A stretch of 64,000 nucleotides of DNA from positions 186,001 to 250,000 of the forward strand of contig NZ_JAWXVZ010000001.1 of assembly GCF_033843645.1 (NCBI RefSeq), written 5' to 3'. Source of the DNA: Pseudovibrio zosterae. Lineage in GTDB: Bacteria > Pseudomonadota > Alphaproteobacteria > Rhizobiales > Stappiaceae. Positions 1 through 8,686 of the stretch are shown piece by piece (within the stretch, counting starts at the first letter, position 1; the number at the start of each line of letters is the position of its first letter). The position numbers were made by a program, and so were the translations under genes. Under the pieces are notes generated by a model that saw only the letters and a list, made by a program, of their open reading frames with translations, was not told the origin of the DNA and did no database searches.

Positions 1-338
1 GCGAAATGGCGGCATTTGCTCAGTTCGGCTCTGATCTGGATGCGACCACCCAGCGCCTTCTGGCCCGCGGTGCGCGCCTGACTGAACTGCTGAAGCAGCC
101 TCAGTTCTCTCCGCTCAAGACGGAAGAACAGGTCGCTGTGATCTACGCTGGTGTGAACGGCTACCTTGACGGTATCCCTGTTGACCAGGTTCGCGAGTTC
201 GAAGAAGGCCTGCTGCGCTTCCTGCGTGCAGACCATGCAGAACTTCTCTCCGCTATCTGGGAGAAGAAGGCTCTGGATGCAGAACTCACTGAGAAACTGA
301 AGGCTGCTATTGACGCGTTCGTCAAGACCCTCGGTTAA
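1..338 (+). CDS. atpA: ATP synthase F1 subunit alpha (C-terminal part, 5' end outside the window)
   Basis: The open frame runs in from the left edge (first whole codon at base 3) and ends at TAA 336-338, giving about 112 residues. The segment around FAQFGSDLD is the conserved start of the C-terminal helical domain of the alpha subunit, and the rest matches that domain in length and character. Alpha carries the non-catalytic nucleotide sites of the F1 hexamer on the inner face of the cytoplasmic membrane. The ATG at base 6 is an internal Met, not a start. atpG follows after 32 bp, as in the usual alphaproteobacterial atpHAGDC operon. Identity is secure from sequence and synteny. Confidence 0.95.
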   Translation, partial: EMAAFAQFGSDLDATTQRLLARGARLTELLKQPQFSPLKTEEQVAVIYAGVNGYLDGIPVDQVREFEEGLLRFLRADHAELLSAIWEKKALDAELTEKLKAAIDAFVKTLG

Positions 339-370
339 TCGAAGCAACGGCATAAGGAACGGGGGCGCCC

Positions 371-1252
371 ATGGCGAGCCTTAAGGACCTAAAAAACCGC
401 ATCGCTTCGGTCAAAGCGACGCAGAAGATTACCAAGGCCATGCAGATGGTGGCCGCGGCTAAGCTGCGTCGTGCTCAGGAATCCGCAGAAGCATCTCGTC
501 CCTATGCCGAGCGCATGGGGGCGGTGCTGAGCAACTTGGCTTCCGGAGTACAGGGTCGTGACGATGCGCCAAAGCTGATGGCAGGCACGGGCAAGGAACA
601 GGTACACCTGCTTCTCGTCTGCACCGCAGAGCGTGGTTTGTGTGGTGGTTTCAACTCCTCCATCGCCAAGCTGGCGCGTGAACACGCCAAGAAGCTGATT
701 GCTGAAGGTAAGACGGTCAAGATCGTCACCGTTGGCAAGAAGGGCTTCGATGCACTGAAGCGTGATTTGGGTCAGCACATTATTGAGAAGATCGAGCTGA
801 CTGATAAGAACGTTGAGTACAGCAGCGTTAAGCAGATCGCCGACAAGATCCTCACCATGTATGATGAGGAAAAGTTCGACGTTTGCACACTGTTCTATTC
901 GAAGTTCCGGTCAGTAATTAGTCAGATTCCAACCGCAACTCAGATCATCCCGGCAACTTTTGATGCTGAAGACGATCAGGCAGCTGCGGGCGAGAATGCG
1001 CTCTACGATTATGAGCCGGATGAGCAGGAAATCCTTGAGACCCTGCTTCCTCGGAACATTTCAGTACAGATCTACAGCGCAATTCTTGAAAACGCTGCGT
1101 CCGAGCAGGGTGCACGCATGTCCGCAATGGACAACGCGACCCGCAACGCCGGCGAGATGATCAATAAACTGACACTGAGCTACAACCGTCAGCGTCAGGC
1201 ACAGATCACCAAGGAACTGATTGAAATCATTTCAGGCGCAGAAGCGCTCTGA
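371..1252 (+). CDS. atpG: ATP synthase F1 subunit gamma
   Basis: This 293-residue protein has the usual length of bacterial gamma subunits. The N-terminal helix (MASLKDLKNRI, then TQKITKAMQMVAAAKLR) and the C-terminal helix (SEQGARMSAMDNATRNA through NRQRQAQITKELIEI) are the two halves of the rotor coiled coil that turns inside the alpha3beta3 ring. The ATG at 371 follows a purine-rich AAGGAACGGGGG stretch. The gene lies 32 bp after atpA and 25 bp before atpD, so translation is probably coupled in the atp operon. Nothing is missing or unusual. Confidence 0.97.
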   Translation: MASLKDLKNRIASVKATQKITKAMQMVAAAKLRRAQESAEASRPYAERMGAVLSNLASGVQGRDDAPKLMAGTGKEQVHLLLVCTAERGLCGGFNSSIAKLAREHAKKLIAEGKTVKIVTVGKKGFDALKRDLGQHIIEKIELTDKNVEYSSVKQIADKILTMYDEEKFDVCTLFYSKFRSVISQIPTATQIIPATFDAEDDQAAAGENALYDYEPDEQEILETLLPRNISVQIYSAILENAASEQGARMSAMDNATRNAGEMINKLTLSYNRQRQAQITKELIEIISGAEAL

Positions 1253-1277
1253 CCGAGTTGAGACGAGGATTTAAGTG

Positions 1278-2705
1278 ATGGCTGACACGAAAGTCGGACG
1301 GATCACGCAGGTTATCGGTGCTGTTGTCGACGTACACTTCGACGGCGAGCTTCCTGCGATCCTGAACGCTCTGGAAACTGACAACGGCGGGAACCGTCTG
1401 GTACTCGAGGTTGCTCAGCACCTGGGCGAAAACGAAGTACGCACGATCGCTATGGACGGAACCGAAGGTCTCGTTCGCGGTCAGGAAGTTGAAGACACTG
1501 GCGAGGCGATTTCCGTGCCAGTGGGTGACGGCACTCTGGGCCGCATCATGAACGTAATCGGTGAGCCAGTTGATGAAGCTGGTCCAATCGTTGCGGACAC
1601 CAAGCGCGCTATCCACCAGGAAGCTCCAGCATTCGTGGAACAGTCCACCGAAGCTGAAATCCTGGTAACCGGCATCAAGGTCGTTGACCTGATCGCACCT
1701 TACGCAAAGGGTGGTAAGATCGGTCTGTTCGGCGGTGCTGGTGTTGGTAAGACCGTTCTGATCATGGAACTCATCAACAACGTTGCTAAGGCACACGGCG
1801 GTTACTCCGTATTCGCTGGCGTTGGTGAGCGTACCCGTGAAGGTAACGACCTTTACTGGGAAATGATCGAATCTGGCGTGAACAAGGAAGCTGGCAAGGG
1901 CGAAGGCTCCAAGGCTGCTCTGGTTTACGGTCAGATGAACGAACCTCCAGGAGCACGTGCACGTGTTGCTCTGACCGGTCTGACCGTTGCTGAGCACTTC
2001 CGTGACAAGGGCCAGGACGTTCTGTTCTTCGTGGACAACATCTTCCGCTTTACTCAGGCTGGTTCTGAGGTGTCCGCGCTGCTTGGCCGTATTCCTTCTG
2101 CTGTGGGCTATCAGCCTACTCTGGCAACCGACATGGGCGCCATGCAGGAACGTATTACAACCACAACGAAGGGTTCTATTACCTCCGTTCAGGCTGTGTA
2201 CGTACCAGCGGATGACTTGACCGACCCTGCACCTGCATCCACCTTCGCTCACTTGGACGCAACCACCGTGTTGAACCGTTCAATCGCGGAAAAGGGCATC
2301 TACCCAGCTGTGGACCCGCTCGACTCCAACTCCCGTATGCTTGATCCACGTATCGTTGGTGAAGAGCACTACGAAGTTGCGACCGCGGTTCAGGAAACCC
2401 TGCAGCGCTACAAGTCTCTTCAGGACATCATCGCCATCCTTGGCATGGATGAACTTTCTGAAGAAGATAAGCTGGTCGTTGCACGTGCTCGTAAGATCGA
2501 GCGCTTCCTGTCCCAGCCGTTCTTCGTGGCTGAGGTGTTCACCGGTTCCCCAGGCAAGCTGGTTGCTCTTGAAGACACCATCAAAGGCTTCAAGGGTCTG
2601 GTAAACGGTGACTATGACCATCTGCCAGAAGCTGCATTCTACATGGTTGGTTCCATGGACGAAGCGGTTGAAAAGGCTGCTAAGCTGGCTGCTGAAGCTG
2701 CTTAA
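1278..2705 (+). CDS. atpD: ATP synthase F1 subunit beta (catalytic)
   Basis: The 475-residue catalytic subunit of F1 shows the P-loop GGAGVGKT at about residues 152-159, the VGERTREG segment of the catalytic site after it, and the conserved ALLGRIPSAVGYQPTLATD region. I chose ATG 1278 (MADTKVGRITQ), the family start, over the in-frame GTG at 1275 directly before it; the upstream GAGGAT serves as ribosome site. Its codon use, rich in GGT, CGT and GTT, suggests high expression. It sits between atpG and atpC; a small hairpin lies between atpD and atpC at 2732-2760. Confidence 0.97.
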   Translation: MADTKVGRITQVIGAVVDVHFDGELPAILNALETDNGGNRLVLEVAQHLGENEVRTIAMDGTEGLVRGQEVEDTGEAISVPVGDGTLGRIMNVIGEPVDEAGPIVADTKRAIHQEAPAFVEQSTEAEILVTGIKVVDLIAPYAKGGKIGLFGGAGVGKTVLIMELINNVAKAHGGYSVFAGVGERTREGNDLYWEMIESGVNKEAGKGEGSKAALVYGQMNEPPGARARVALTGLTVAEHFRDKGQDVLFFVDNIFRFTQAGSEVSALLGRIPSAVGYQPTLATDMGAMQERITTTTKGSITSVQAVYVPADDLTDPAPASTFAHLDATTVLNRSIAEKGIYPAVDPLDSNSRMLDPRIVGEEHYEVATAVQETLQRYKSLQDIIAILGMDELSEEDKLVVARARKIERFLSQPFFVAEVFTGSPGKLVALEDTIKGFKGLVNGDYDHLPEAAFYMVGSMDEAVEKAAKLAAEAA

Positions 2706-2731
2706 GCTCGATCTGGCGATCGAAAGTGAAA

Positions 2732-2760
2732 GGCAGCGGTTTGTAAAAGCCGCTGCTTCT
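2732..2760 (+). promoter_or_regulatory. Hairpin between atpD and atpC
   Basis: A 7-bp stem (GCAGCGG 2733-2739 with CCGCTGC 2750-2756) is followed by a weak pyrimidine run TTCTT. It lies inside the atp operon, so it is more likely an attenuator or an RNA-stability element that sets the beta:epsilon ratio than a true terminator. This role is inferred. Confidence 0.4.
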
Positions 2761-2784
2761 TGAAACGGACAGAGGAAGAGCTAA

Positions 2785-3183
2785 ATGGCTGAGACTTTCC
2801 AGTTTGAACTGGTTTCACCAGACCGCCTTCTGCTTTCAGAAGCAGTGACTGCAGCTGTAGTACCTGGCTCTGAAGGTGAATTTGGCGTCGGTGCCGGTCA
2901 CTCGCCGTTTCTGTCGACCATGCGCCCGGGCGTTGTTCGCGCAACCGGGGCAAATGGTGATCAGCACGCGTACTTCGTACGGGGTGGTTTTGCCGATGTA
3001 TCTGCATCAGGCATGACTGTTCTGGCGGAGCAAGCGATCCCGATGAGCGAAATTGACGCTGCCTATCTAGACCAGCAGATCCAAAATGCTGAGGAAGATC
3101 TGGCGGATGCCAAGGACGACATCGAGCGCCAAAAGGCCGCGCTGGTGTTGTCACAGCTGCAGGAAATCAAAGCCGCGCTGTGA
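2785..3183 (+). CDS. atpC: ATP synthase F1 subunit epsilon
   Basis: The 132-residue product has the N-terminal beta-sandwich typical of the epsilon subunit (FELVSPDRLLLSEAVTAAVVPG, GEFGVGAGHSPFLSTMRPG) and a helical C-terminal tail rich in Glu, Asp and Lys that can act as the inhibitory hairpin of F1. It is slightly shorter than enterobacterial AtpC, as is usual in Alphaproteobacteria. The ATG at 2785 has the upstream site AGAGGAAGAG. It is the last atp gene and is followed after about 25 bp by a strong intrinsic terminator. Confidence 0.95.
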   Translation: MAETFQFELVSPDRLLLSEAVTAAVVPGSEGEFGVGAGHSPFLSTMRPGVVRATGANGDQHAYFVRGGFADVSASGMTVLAEQAIPMSEIDAAYLDQQIQNAEEDLADAKDDIERQKAALVLSQLQEIKAAL

Positions 3184-3208
3184 GCAGAAAAGGCTAGTCC
3201 AAGAAATT

Positions 3209-3241
3209 AAAAACCCCGGCCAAAAGCCGGGGTTTTTTGTT
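3209..3241 (+). terminator. Intrinsic terminator of the atp operon
   Basis: A 10-bp GC-rich stem, AAACCCCGGC (3211-3220) with GCCGGGGTTT (3226-3235), has a 5-nt loop and continues into a T tract to 3238. It begins 26 bp after the atpC stop codon. Confidence 0.92.
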
Positions 3242-3326
3242 GCAGCTTGACGCTGTCTTTTCTTTCTAGGGACATTGGTGCCCTGTGCTGCACCAAGTAG
3301 AAAGAGGTCTCTTCTTCTTCGTGTTC

Positions 3327-3533
3327 TTAAGCAGCCATGCGGCGGCTGAATGGAACAAACTTGGTCTGAGCCGAACGCGACTTGCGCTGTTCTGGGGTCT
3401 CATAAACAATCGTGCGGTGATGGGCACAATAAGAGCCGTTTTCCGCTTTGTTGGTGCAAGGGAAGCTGTAATTTCCGCTATCACCTTCGGTCCATTTGCA
3501 TTGCCCTGGACGCGGCATGGTCATGGCAGTCAT
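3327..3533 (-). CDS. Small GcrA C-terminal-domain-like Cys/His protein
   Basis: This 68-residue product carries the pattern CKW, then PC, then YCAHH and a Tyr, which resembles the C-terminal part of GcrA-family cell-cycle regulators (C-x-W-P-x-G, FCG, YC-x2-H). A full GcrA also has an N-terminal helix-turn-helix of about 50-60 residues; here nothing precedes the Cys motif except about ten residues. In Caulobacter GcrA the C-terminal part contacts sigma-70; whether this short protein does so is unknown. ATG 3533 has AAGAAGG upstream at about 9 bp. It stands alone, convergent with the atp operon. Alternatively it is a generic zinc-binding micro-protein. Confidence 0.65.
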   Translation of the reverse strand: MTAMTMPRPGQCKWTEGDSGNYSFPCTNKAENGSYCAHHRTIVYETPEQRKSRSAQTKFVPFSRRMAA

Positions 3534-3872
3534 GGTTGCGAGCCTTCTTATTTTCTTTCAGCTTATTGAAAAGGCCAGTGGCCACGTCAATGCGCGGCCG
3601 GAGCACGATGCCGTCGGTAAGCTGTCTCGATTTTCGGAATTGAATAAACGGCTGAAACGCCCGAAGCGTTCCGCCGTTGCTGGAATGAAACCTAATCAGT
3701 TTGCCCACAGATTTCTAGAGGGGTATTGCCAGTATTGAGGCGGCTCTAGGGGAAGATTCCAGATAAGTCACTGAAGAAAGGCTTTTCTTCCGATCTCATA
3801 TATTTTCAATTAATTCATTTAAGGGATGCGAACTGTCATTTAACTGTCGCGAAAACTCGAATCTCAGCAGAA
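3534..3872. other. Gene-poor stretch between the GcrA-like gene and the MocA-type gene
   Basis: About 340 bp. The right part is AT-rich (3780-3830) and could hold a promoter for the GcrA-like gene. A minus-strand open frame 3481-3708 lies here but begins at a GTG without a ribosome site and overlaps the GcrA-like gene, so I did not call it. No repeat or RNA gene seen. Confidence 0.4.
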
Positions 3873-5507
3873 TCACGCGTCGCTTTTGAGAGAAAAACTA
3901 CCCATCTTGGCACCGAAGTGATCGAGTGCTGTGGGGTCATCCAGATCAAGCCGGGCCGTGCGCCCAAGTTCAATGGTGTAGATCGCTTCTGCGTTCTCTT
4001 CCATCACCGGTTTGCCACCAATGTCACCGTGAAGGCGGGTAAGCGGGCTGAAGAAACGGCGATCCCACAGCACCGGGTTGCCGCGTTTGCCTTCGCACGT
4101 GGCAACACCAATAAGCTTCCCGGCATTGGGCTCATAGCCTGCCAGCAGTTCGTTCACATGGGTTGCGGCAATCTCAGGCATGTCGCCAAGCAGCATTACG
4201 GCAATTTCAATGCTGTCCGGCAGGCTATTGATGCCTGCTGCAACTGAGGTCGAAAGCCCTGCCTCGGCGCGTTCGTTGTGGACCACTTGTACGGGCAGGC
4301 CTTGGAGCGCCTTTTGGATCGCGTCGCCTTCTTTTCCGACCACCACATGAACCCTGTCCACCTTGCTTTCAATGGCACTGAGCGCGACTTGCCGGATAAT
4401 GGGAACCCCATGCACGCGGGCGAGAAGCTTGTTGTGGTCGCCCGTCCGGCGGGATTGACCCGCAGCAAGAATGATCGCCGCGGATTGACGCTTGCGGTGT
4501 GCCTCGTCAACTTCTTCCTCTCGTGGCTGGGGCCGGGAGTAGATCTCCTTCAAAAGGCCACCAACGCCCATGGCCTTGATCTGACCGGCGGTGATTGGAA
4601 AATCCGCCAGCAGGCGGTTTAGCACCCAGTCAAAGCCATTTTCTTGAGGGCTGCGCGCGCACCCCGGTGCGCCAATGGCGGGCTTTCCGGCGAATGAACC
4701 CAATACCAAAAGGTTGCCCGGATCAACGGGCATACCGAAATGCTCGATGTTGCCGCCTGCACTGCGAAGCGCGCTGGGAATGATGTCGTTGACATCAACG
4801 ACGGCTGAAGCACCAAAGATAATGAGCAGATCAAAGCCAGCGGGATCGAGGGTGCCAAGGGCCTCTTTCAGGTCAGGGTAGGTGTGCGGCACCTCAAGAT
4901 GGGCTGAGATTACAGATTCAGAGGGTCTGAGGCGGTCCTGCAGTGCGGCAAGTGTCTTGCCAATCACCTGGTCCTTTAAATGGGGCAGGGTGGTGGAGAC
5001 CACGGCAACGCGTTTTGCCGTGTACGGTGCAACGCGAATGGCGCCCTGAATGGCTGCCGCTGCCGCGCCCAGATGACGTTCTTCGGCTGCAAGCGGAATG
5101 ATCTTGGCTGTAGCGAGCATCCGCCCTTTTTCGACGGGAGCGAACGGTTCCAACGTCGCCATGGTGATCGCAGGGTCGATCATATTGGCGCTCAAGATGG
5201 CATCTTCGTCCAGCTGGATAATCCCTGCGTGCTCCGCGTAGAGATTGACGCGGCCGGTAAAAGGCGGCGCTACAATGGTTCCGGCCCCGGCCGCGCTTGC
5301 TGCAAAGCGCTGTGCCGCTTCATCCTCATGAATGTCACCAGCATCAAGCCGAGCGACAGTAAGACTGGCAACACCGGCTGCTTCAAGGGTGGCAACCTCC
5401 CCTTCGGAAAGCCGGTGCCCCTTTTTCAGATGCAGGCCAGCTGCTTTCAAGGAGTGGGCGAGATAGCACCCGGTTGCCTGAGAAGTGGGAAGCTCTCCGA
5501 AATACAT
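3873..5507 (-). CDS. Molybdopterin-binding / MobA-like nucleotidyltransferase fusion (MocA type)
   Basis: A 544-residue two-domain protein. Residues 1 to about 335 form a MoeA/MogA-like molybdopterin-binding region (LLIIFGASAVVDVNDIIPSA). Residues from about 345 form a MobA/MocA-like NTP transferase beginning AAIILAAGQSRRTGDHNKLL, with the GLSTSVAAG and LLGDMP motifs of the family. Such fusions attach a nucleotide to molybdopterin for xanthine-dehydrogenase-type enzymes; CMP is the usual donor for MocA, but I cannot prove the nucleotide here. ATG 5507 has AGGAGAGG at 7 bp. xdhC lies 12 bp upstream on the same strand, so the two form an operon for cofactor maturation. Confidence 0.85.
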   Translation of the reverse strand: MYFGELPTSQATGCYLAHSLKAAGLHLKKGHRLSEGEVATLEAAGVASLTVARLDAGDIHEDEAAQRFAASAAGAGTIVAPPFTGRVNLYAEHAGIIQLDEDAILSANMIDPAITMATLEPFAPVEKGRMLATAKIIPLAAEERHLGAAAAAIQGAIRVAPYTAKRVAVVSTTLPHLKDQVIGKTLAALQDRLRPSESVISAHLEVPHTYPDLKEALGTLDPAGFDLLIIFGASAVVDVNDIIPSALRSAGGNIEHFGMPVDPGNLLVLGSFAGKPAIGAPGCARSPQENGFDWVLNRLLADFPITAGQIKAMGVGGLLKEIYSRPQPREEEVDEAHRKRQSAAIILAAGQSRRTGDHNKLLARVHGVPIIRQVALSAIESKVDRVHVVVGKEGDAIQKALQGLPVQVVHNERAEAGLSTSVAAGINSLPDSIEIAVMLLGDMPEIAATHVNELLAGYEPNAGKLIGVATCEGKRGNPVLWDRRFFSPLTRLHGDIGGKPVMEENAEAIYTIELGRTARLDLDDPTALDHFGAKMGSFSLKSDA

Positions 5508-5519
5508 GCACTGCCTCTC

Positions 5520-6551
5520 CTAAGCTTTCGCACCACGTCGGGCGAGTATGACCTCCGCCATGATGGCAACTGCGATTTCCGCCGGACTGGCGGCGCCAAT
5601 GTTCAAGCCGATGGGGGCGTGGATGCGATCAATGCTCTCTAGCGAGAAGCCCTTTTCGAGGAGACGCTCAACACGGCGGCCATGGGTCTTCTTGCTTCCA
5701 AGGGCGCCAATGTAAAAGCAGTGCGCCTTCAACGCGGCTTCAAGCGCTGGGTCGTCGATCTTTGGGTCGTGAGTAACAGCAATCACGGCGCTATGCGCAT
5801 CAAGTGGCTGCTTGTCCAGCGCCTCTTCTGGCCACTGCGCCCGCAAGTCTACATCAGTAAAACGTTCCGGCGTTGCGAATGCGGTGCGCGGGTCAATGAC
5901 CGTAAGATCGTACCCGGCGATCTTCGCCATCGGCGCGAGCGCTTGTGTGATGTGAACGGCACCGACCGCGATGATGCGGAGGGCGGGGACATGGACGTTC
6001 AGGAACAGGTCGCGCCCATCATCGGGCTGAAAGCGGCCCGATTTGGCGGATCGTAAGCGCGCCCCGATCTCGTCTTGAAGCGCCCCATCTGAAGGAAGCG
6101 CGTCTTCCGTGAAAACGGTCGTGGTGCCGCGAGCAATGTCTGTAACCAACACCGCCCCCCGCCGGGAAGTTCGGGCGGCGTTCAACTGAGCCAGCCAATC
6201 AGGGCTGGAAAGCGCTTCGACTCGAACGGTTATGCGCCCCCCGCAAGACAAACCAACCCGCCAAGCCGTTTCATCAGCAACGCCGAACTCCAAGAGGCGC
6301 GCCGTGCCATCCTCGATGGTGTCCATGGCCTCGGTGACAACTTCCCCTTCAACGCAGCCACCTGAGACGGAGCCTTCAAAGTTTCCGTCGGCATCAATGA
6401 GCAGGTGACTGCCAATCGGGCGCGGGGCCGAGCCCCAGGTTTCGATGACCGTGGCCAGCGCACAGGCGCGGCCTTGCTGTAGCCACTGCTCAGCAACGGC
6501 CAGCACGTCGTTTGAAGTCGCTCGATTTTGCGGTGCCGAAAGGTCGGCCAT
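5520..6551 (-). CDS. xdhC: XdhC-family molybdenum cofactor insertion/sulfuration chaperone
   Basis: The 343-residue product has the XdhC/CoxI N-terminal signature (ALATVIETWGSAPRPIGSHL, then SVSGGCVEGEV with the conserved Cys) and a C-terminal Rossmann-like part (RIIAVGAVHITQALAPMA, IGALGSKKTHGRR). Family members bind molybdenum cofactor, favour its sulfuration and insert it into xanthine-dehydrogenase-type enzymes. I chose ATG 6551 because AGGAG lies 6 bp upstream; an in-frame ATG at 6572 lacks such a site. It is first in the operon with the MocA-type gene. No molybdoenzyme gene is in the window, so the client is unknown. Confidence 0.88.
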   Translation of the reverse strand: MADLSAPQNRATSNDVLAVAEQWLQQGRACALATVIETWGSAPRPIGSHLLIDADGNFEGSVSGGCVEGEVVTEAMDTIEDGTARLLEFGVADETAWRVGLSCGGRITVRVEALSSPDWLAQLNAARTSRRGAVLVTDIARGTTTVFTEDALPSDGALQDEIGARLRSAKSGRFQPDDGRDLFLNVHVPALRIIAVGAVHITQALAPMAKIAGYDLTVIDPRTAFATPERFTDVDLRAQWPEEALDKQPLDAHSAVIAVTHDPKIDDPALEAALKAHCFYIGALGSKKTHGRRVERLLEKGFSLESIDRIHAPIGLNIGAASPAEIAVAIMAEVILARRGAKA

Positions 6552-6611
6552 AATCGGCTCCTGCCATGTCATCCTTGTTTACTATAAGTAGTTGCAGGGA
6601 GGCAGGAAACC

Positions 6612-6643
6612 AACAAAAAGCGCCGGACAGAAGCCCGGCGCTT
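6612..6643 (-). terminator. Intrinsic terminator of pckA
   Basis: The stem AAGCGCCGG (6618-6626) pairs with CCGGCGCTT (6635-6643); on the minus strand it is followed by TTTTTGTTGG. It lies 25 bp after the pckA stop codon and upstream of xdhC, so it separates the two minus-strand units. Confidence 0.9.
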
Positions 6644-6667
6644 AGTAATTGGTCGAAAGGAGGGGGC

Positions 6668-8278
6668 TTACTCGGCAGCTGCCCGCAAACCCGGTCCCGC
6701 GCTCAAAATGTCTCCATCCACTGCATCTGCAAACTGAGTGAAGTTTTCAATGAACATGGACACCAACTTGGCCGCCTGAGCGTCATAGGCGTTTGGATCC
6801 GCCCAAGTGCCGCGTGGGTTCAGGATGGTTGTGTCAACGCCTTCCACGGCCAACGGAACGGCAAAGCCGAAGTTGCTGTCCGTGCGATAGGCCACATCGT
6901 TCAAAGAGCCATCCAGTGCTGCGCGAAGCAGAGCCCGTGTTTCCTTGATCGGCATGCGATGACCGACGCCATAGGCCCCGCTGGTCCAGCCGGTGTTCAC
7001 CAGCCAGCAGTTTACGCCGTGCTCCTGAATGAGCTTTTTCAGCAGAGCGCCATATTCGGAGGGATGACGAGGCATGAAGGGAGCACCAAAGCAGGTGGAG
7101 AACGTTGCTTGTGGTTCCGTCACGCCGCGCTCTGTACCGGCAACCTTGGCGGTGTAACCGGAAAGGAAATGGTACATGGCCTGAGAGCCGGTCAATTTTG
7201 CGATTGGGGGCAGAACCCCAAAAGCATCGGCTGTCAGCATGATGATGTTCTTTGGGTGCGGCGCGCGGCCACTGTCACTTGCATTTGGAATGAAGTGGAT
7301 TGGGTACGCGCAGCGGGTGTTCTCCGTCTTAGAGCCGTCGTCAAAGTCTGGAACGCGCTGCTCATCCAGAACGACATTTTCAAGCACCGTGCCGAAGCGC
7401 TCTGTGGTCGAGAAAATCTCAGGCTCCGCTTCACGAGAAAGCTTGATGGTCTTTGCGTAGCAGCCGCCTTCAAAATTGAAGATGCCTTCTGGACCCCAGC
7501 CGTGCTCGTCATCGCCCACCAGTGTGCGCGACGGGTCAGCGGAAAGGGTGGTCTTTCCGGTGCCTGACAGGCCGAAGAACACGGCAGTGTCGCCTGCATC
7601 GCCCACATTGGCGGAACAATGCATTGGCATCACGCCCGCATCAGGCAGCAGGTAGTTCAGCATCGTAAAGACCGACTTCTTCATCTCGCCAGCATACGCG
7701 GTGCCGCCAATAAGCACGATCTTGCGAGACAAGTCGCAGGCAATAACAGTTTCGCTGCGGCAGCCATGCTTGCTCGGGTCAGCCTTGAAGCTTGGCAGAT
7801 CGATGATGGTCATTTCCGGCACGAAGGAGGCCAGCGCCGACCGTTCCGGGCGCAGCAGCATGTTGCGAATGAAAAGAGAGTGCCAGGCAAACTCTGTGAA
7901 CACCCGCACGTTCAAACGCTGCGCGGGGTCGGCTCCGCCATAAAGATCCTGCGCGAACAGCTCCATGCCTTCTGCATGAGAAAGCATATCGGCCAAAAGC
8001 ACATCAAAGTGCGCCGGGCTGATGGCGGAGTTGTTCTCCCACCAGACCTGATTTTCGGTCTTTTCGTCCTTCAAGACGAACTTGTCCTTGGGGGATCGGC
8101 CTGTGTGGTCCCCCGTGTCGGCGACCAGTGCGCCACCTGCTGCCAGGCTGGCTTCGCCGCGCTTCAGCGCATATTCGTAAAGTTCAGGCTCGCTTAGGTT
8201 CCAGCTGAGGCTCTTAAGGTTCTTCAAACCAAATGCCTCACTCCCACAATCGGAATTACGTAATCCGAACTCTACCAT
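6668..8278 (-). CDS. pckA: Phosphoenolpyruvate carboxykinase (ATP)
   Basis: This 536-residue enzyme converts oxaloacetate and ATP to phosphoenolpyruvate, the first committed step of gluconeogenesis from TCA-cycle acids. The family features are all visible: DTGDHTGRSPKDKF near the N terminus, the substrate region GGTAYAGEMKKS, the P-loop GLSGTGKTTLSADPSR and the metal region VGDDEHGWG. The start ATG 8278 has GAGGAA upstream, and the N-terminus MVEFGLRN matches rhizobial PckA in style. It is transcribed alone, divergent from chvI. In rhizobia pckA is a neighbour and a reported target of ChvI; regulation here is inferred from that. Confidence 0.97.
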   Translation of the reverse strand: MVEFGLRNSDCGSEAFGLKNLKSLSWNLSEPELYEYALKRGEASLAAGGALVADTGDHTGRSPKDKFVLKDEKTENQVWWENNSAISPAHFDVLLADMLSHAEGMELFAQDLYGGADPAQRLNVRVFTEFAWHSLFIRNMLLRPERSALASFVPEMTIIDLPSFKADPSKHGCRSETVIACDLSRKIVLIGGTAYAGEMKKSVFTMLNYLLPDAGVMPMHCSANVGDAGDTAVFFGLSGTGKTTLSADPSRTLVGDDEHGWGPEGIFNFEGGCYAKTIKLSREAEPEIFSTTERFGTVLENVVLDEQRVPDFDDGSKTENTRCAYPIHFIPNASDSGRAPHPKNIIMLTADAFGVLPPIAKLTGSQAMYHFLSGYTAKVAGTERGVTEPQATFSTCFGAPFMPRHPSEYGALLKKLIQEHGVNCWLVNTGWTSGAYGVGHRMPIKETRALLRAALDGSLNDVAYRTDSNFGFAVPLAVEGVDTTILNPRGTWADPNAYDAQAAKLVSMFIENFTQFADAVDGDILSAGPGLRAAAE

Positions 8279-8686
8279 TATTCTGATTTCCTCAGTCGCT
8301 CACCTGTTTACTTGCATCTCTCCTAGAGATCGTTCAGGTGAATCTGGTTTATGCCTCTTGCGACAGGGTGGACGGTAAATGAGTATTTGGGAAACAACAA
8401 GACCAGCGAAAGTCGTTAAACCGATTGAAATTCGAGTTCTGTAAACTTCGAGTATAATACTTTTCTTTTAAATGGATTTAGCTGGGGGATGCGTGGAAAT
8501 CACCCCAAAAACTGATGGAGTATTGCCGCGCACTGGGTTATGGCGGGGGCTTGGATGCTGAGGCGGCTGTGGATTAACCCATTCTTCAGGCCGGGTTTTG
8601 CCTTATTTCACGACTATTTGTCCCTTGTGCCTAAATCGGGTAATCATTATCGAAAGTAAGTTTTGTGAGAGGATCGGGCCCCGACC
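8279..8686. other. Divergent regulatory region pckA / chvI
   Basis: About 408 bp between two divergent start codons, so it should carry both promoters. Next to pckA there is a small inverted repeat, CACCTG (about 8299) with CAGGTG (about 8335), with a TCTCT/AGAGA hairpin inside it. An AT-rich tract at 8440-8475 could be a promoter core. No open frame with a credible start was seen. Confidence 0.5.

Noticed and set aside
1227..2252. A 341-codon open frame antisense to atpD
   Set aside because: Shadow of a highly expressed gene; no domain seen.
3481..3708. Minus-strand 75-codon frame overlapping the GcrA-like start
   Set aside because: GTG start without a ribosome site, and it overlaps the better-supported GcrA-like gene.
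6566..7567. A 333-codon open frame antisense to pckA
   Set aside because: Antisense shadow; the conserved PckA motifs lie on the other strand.
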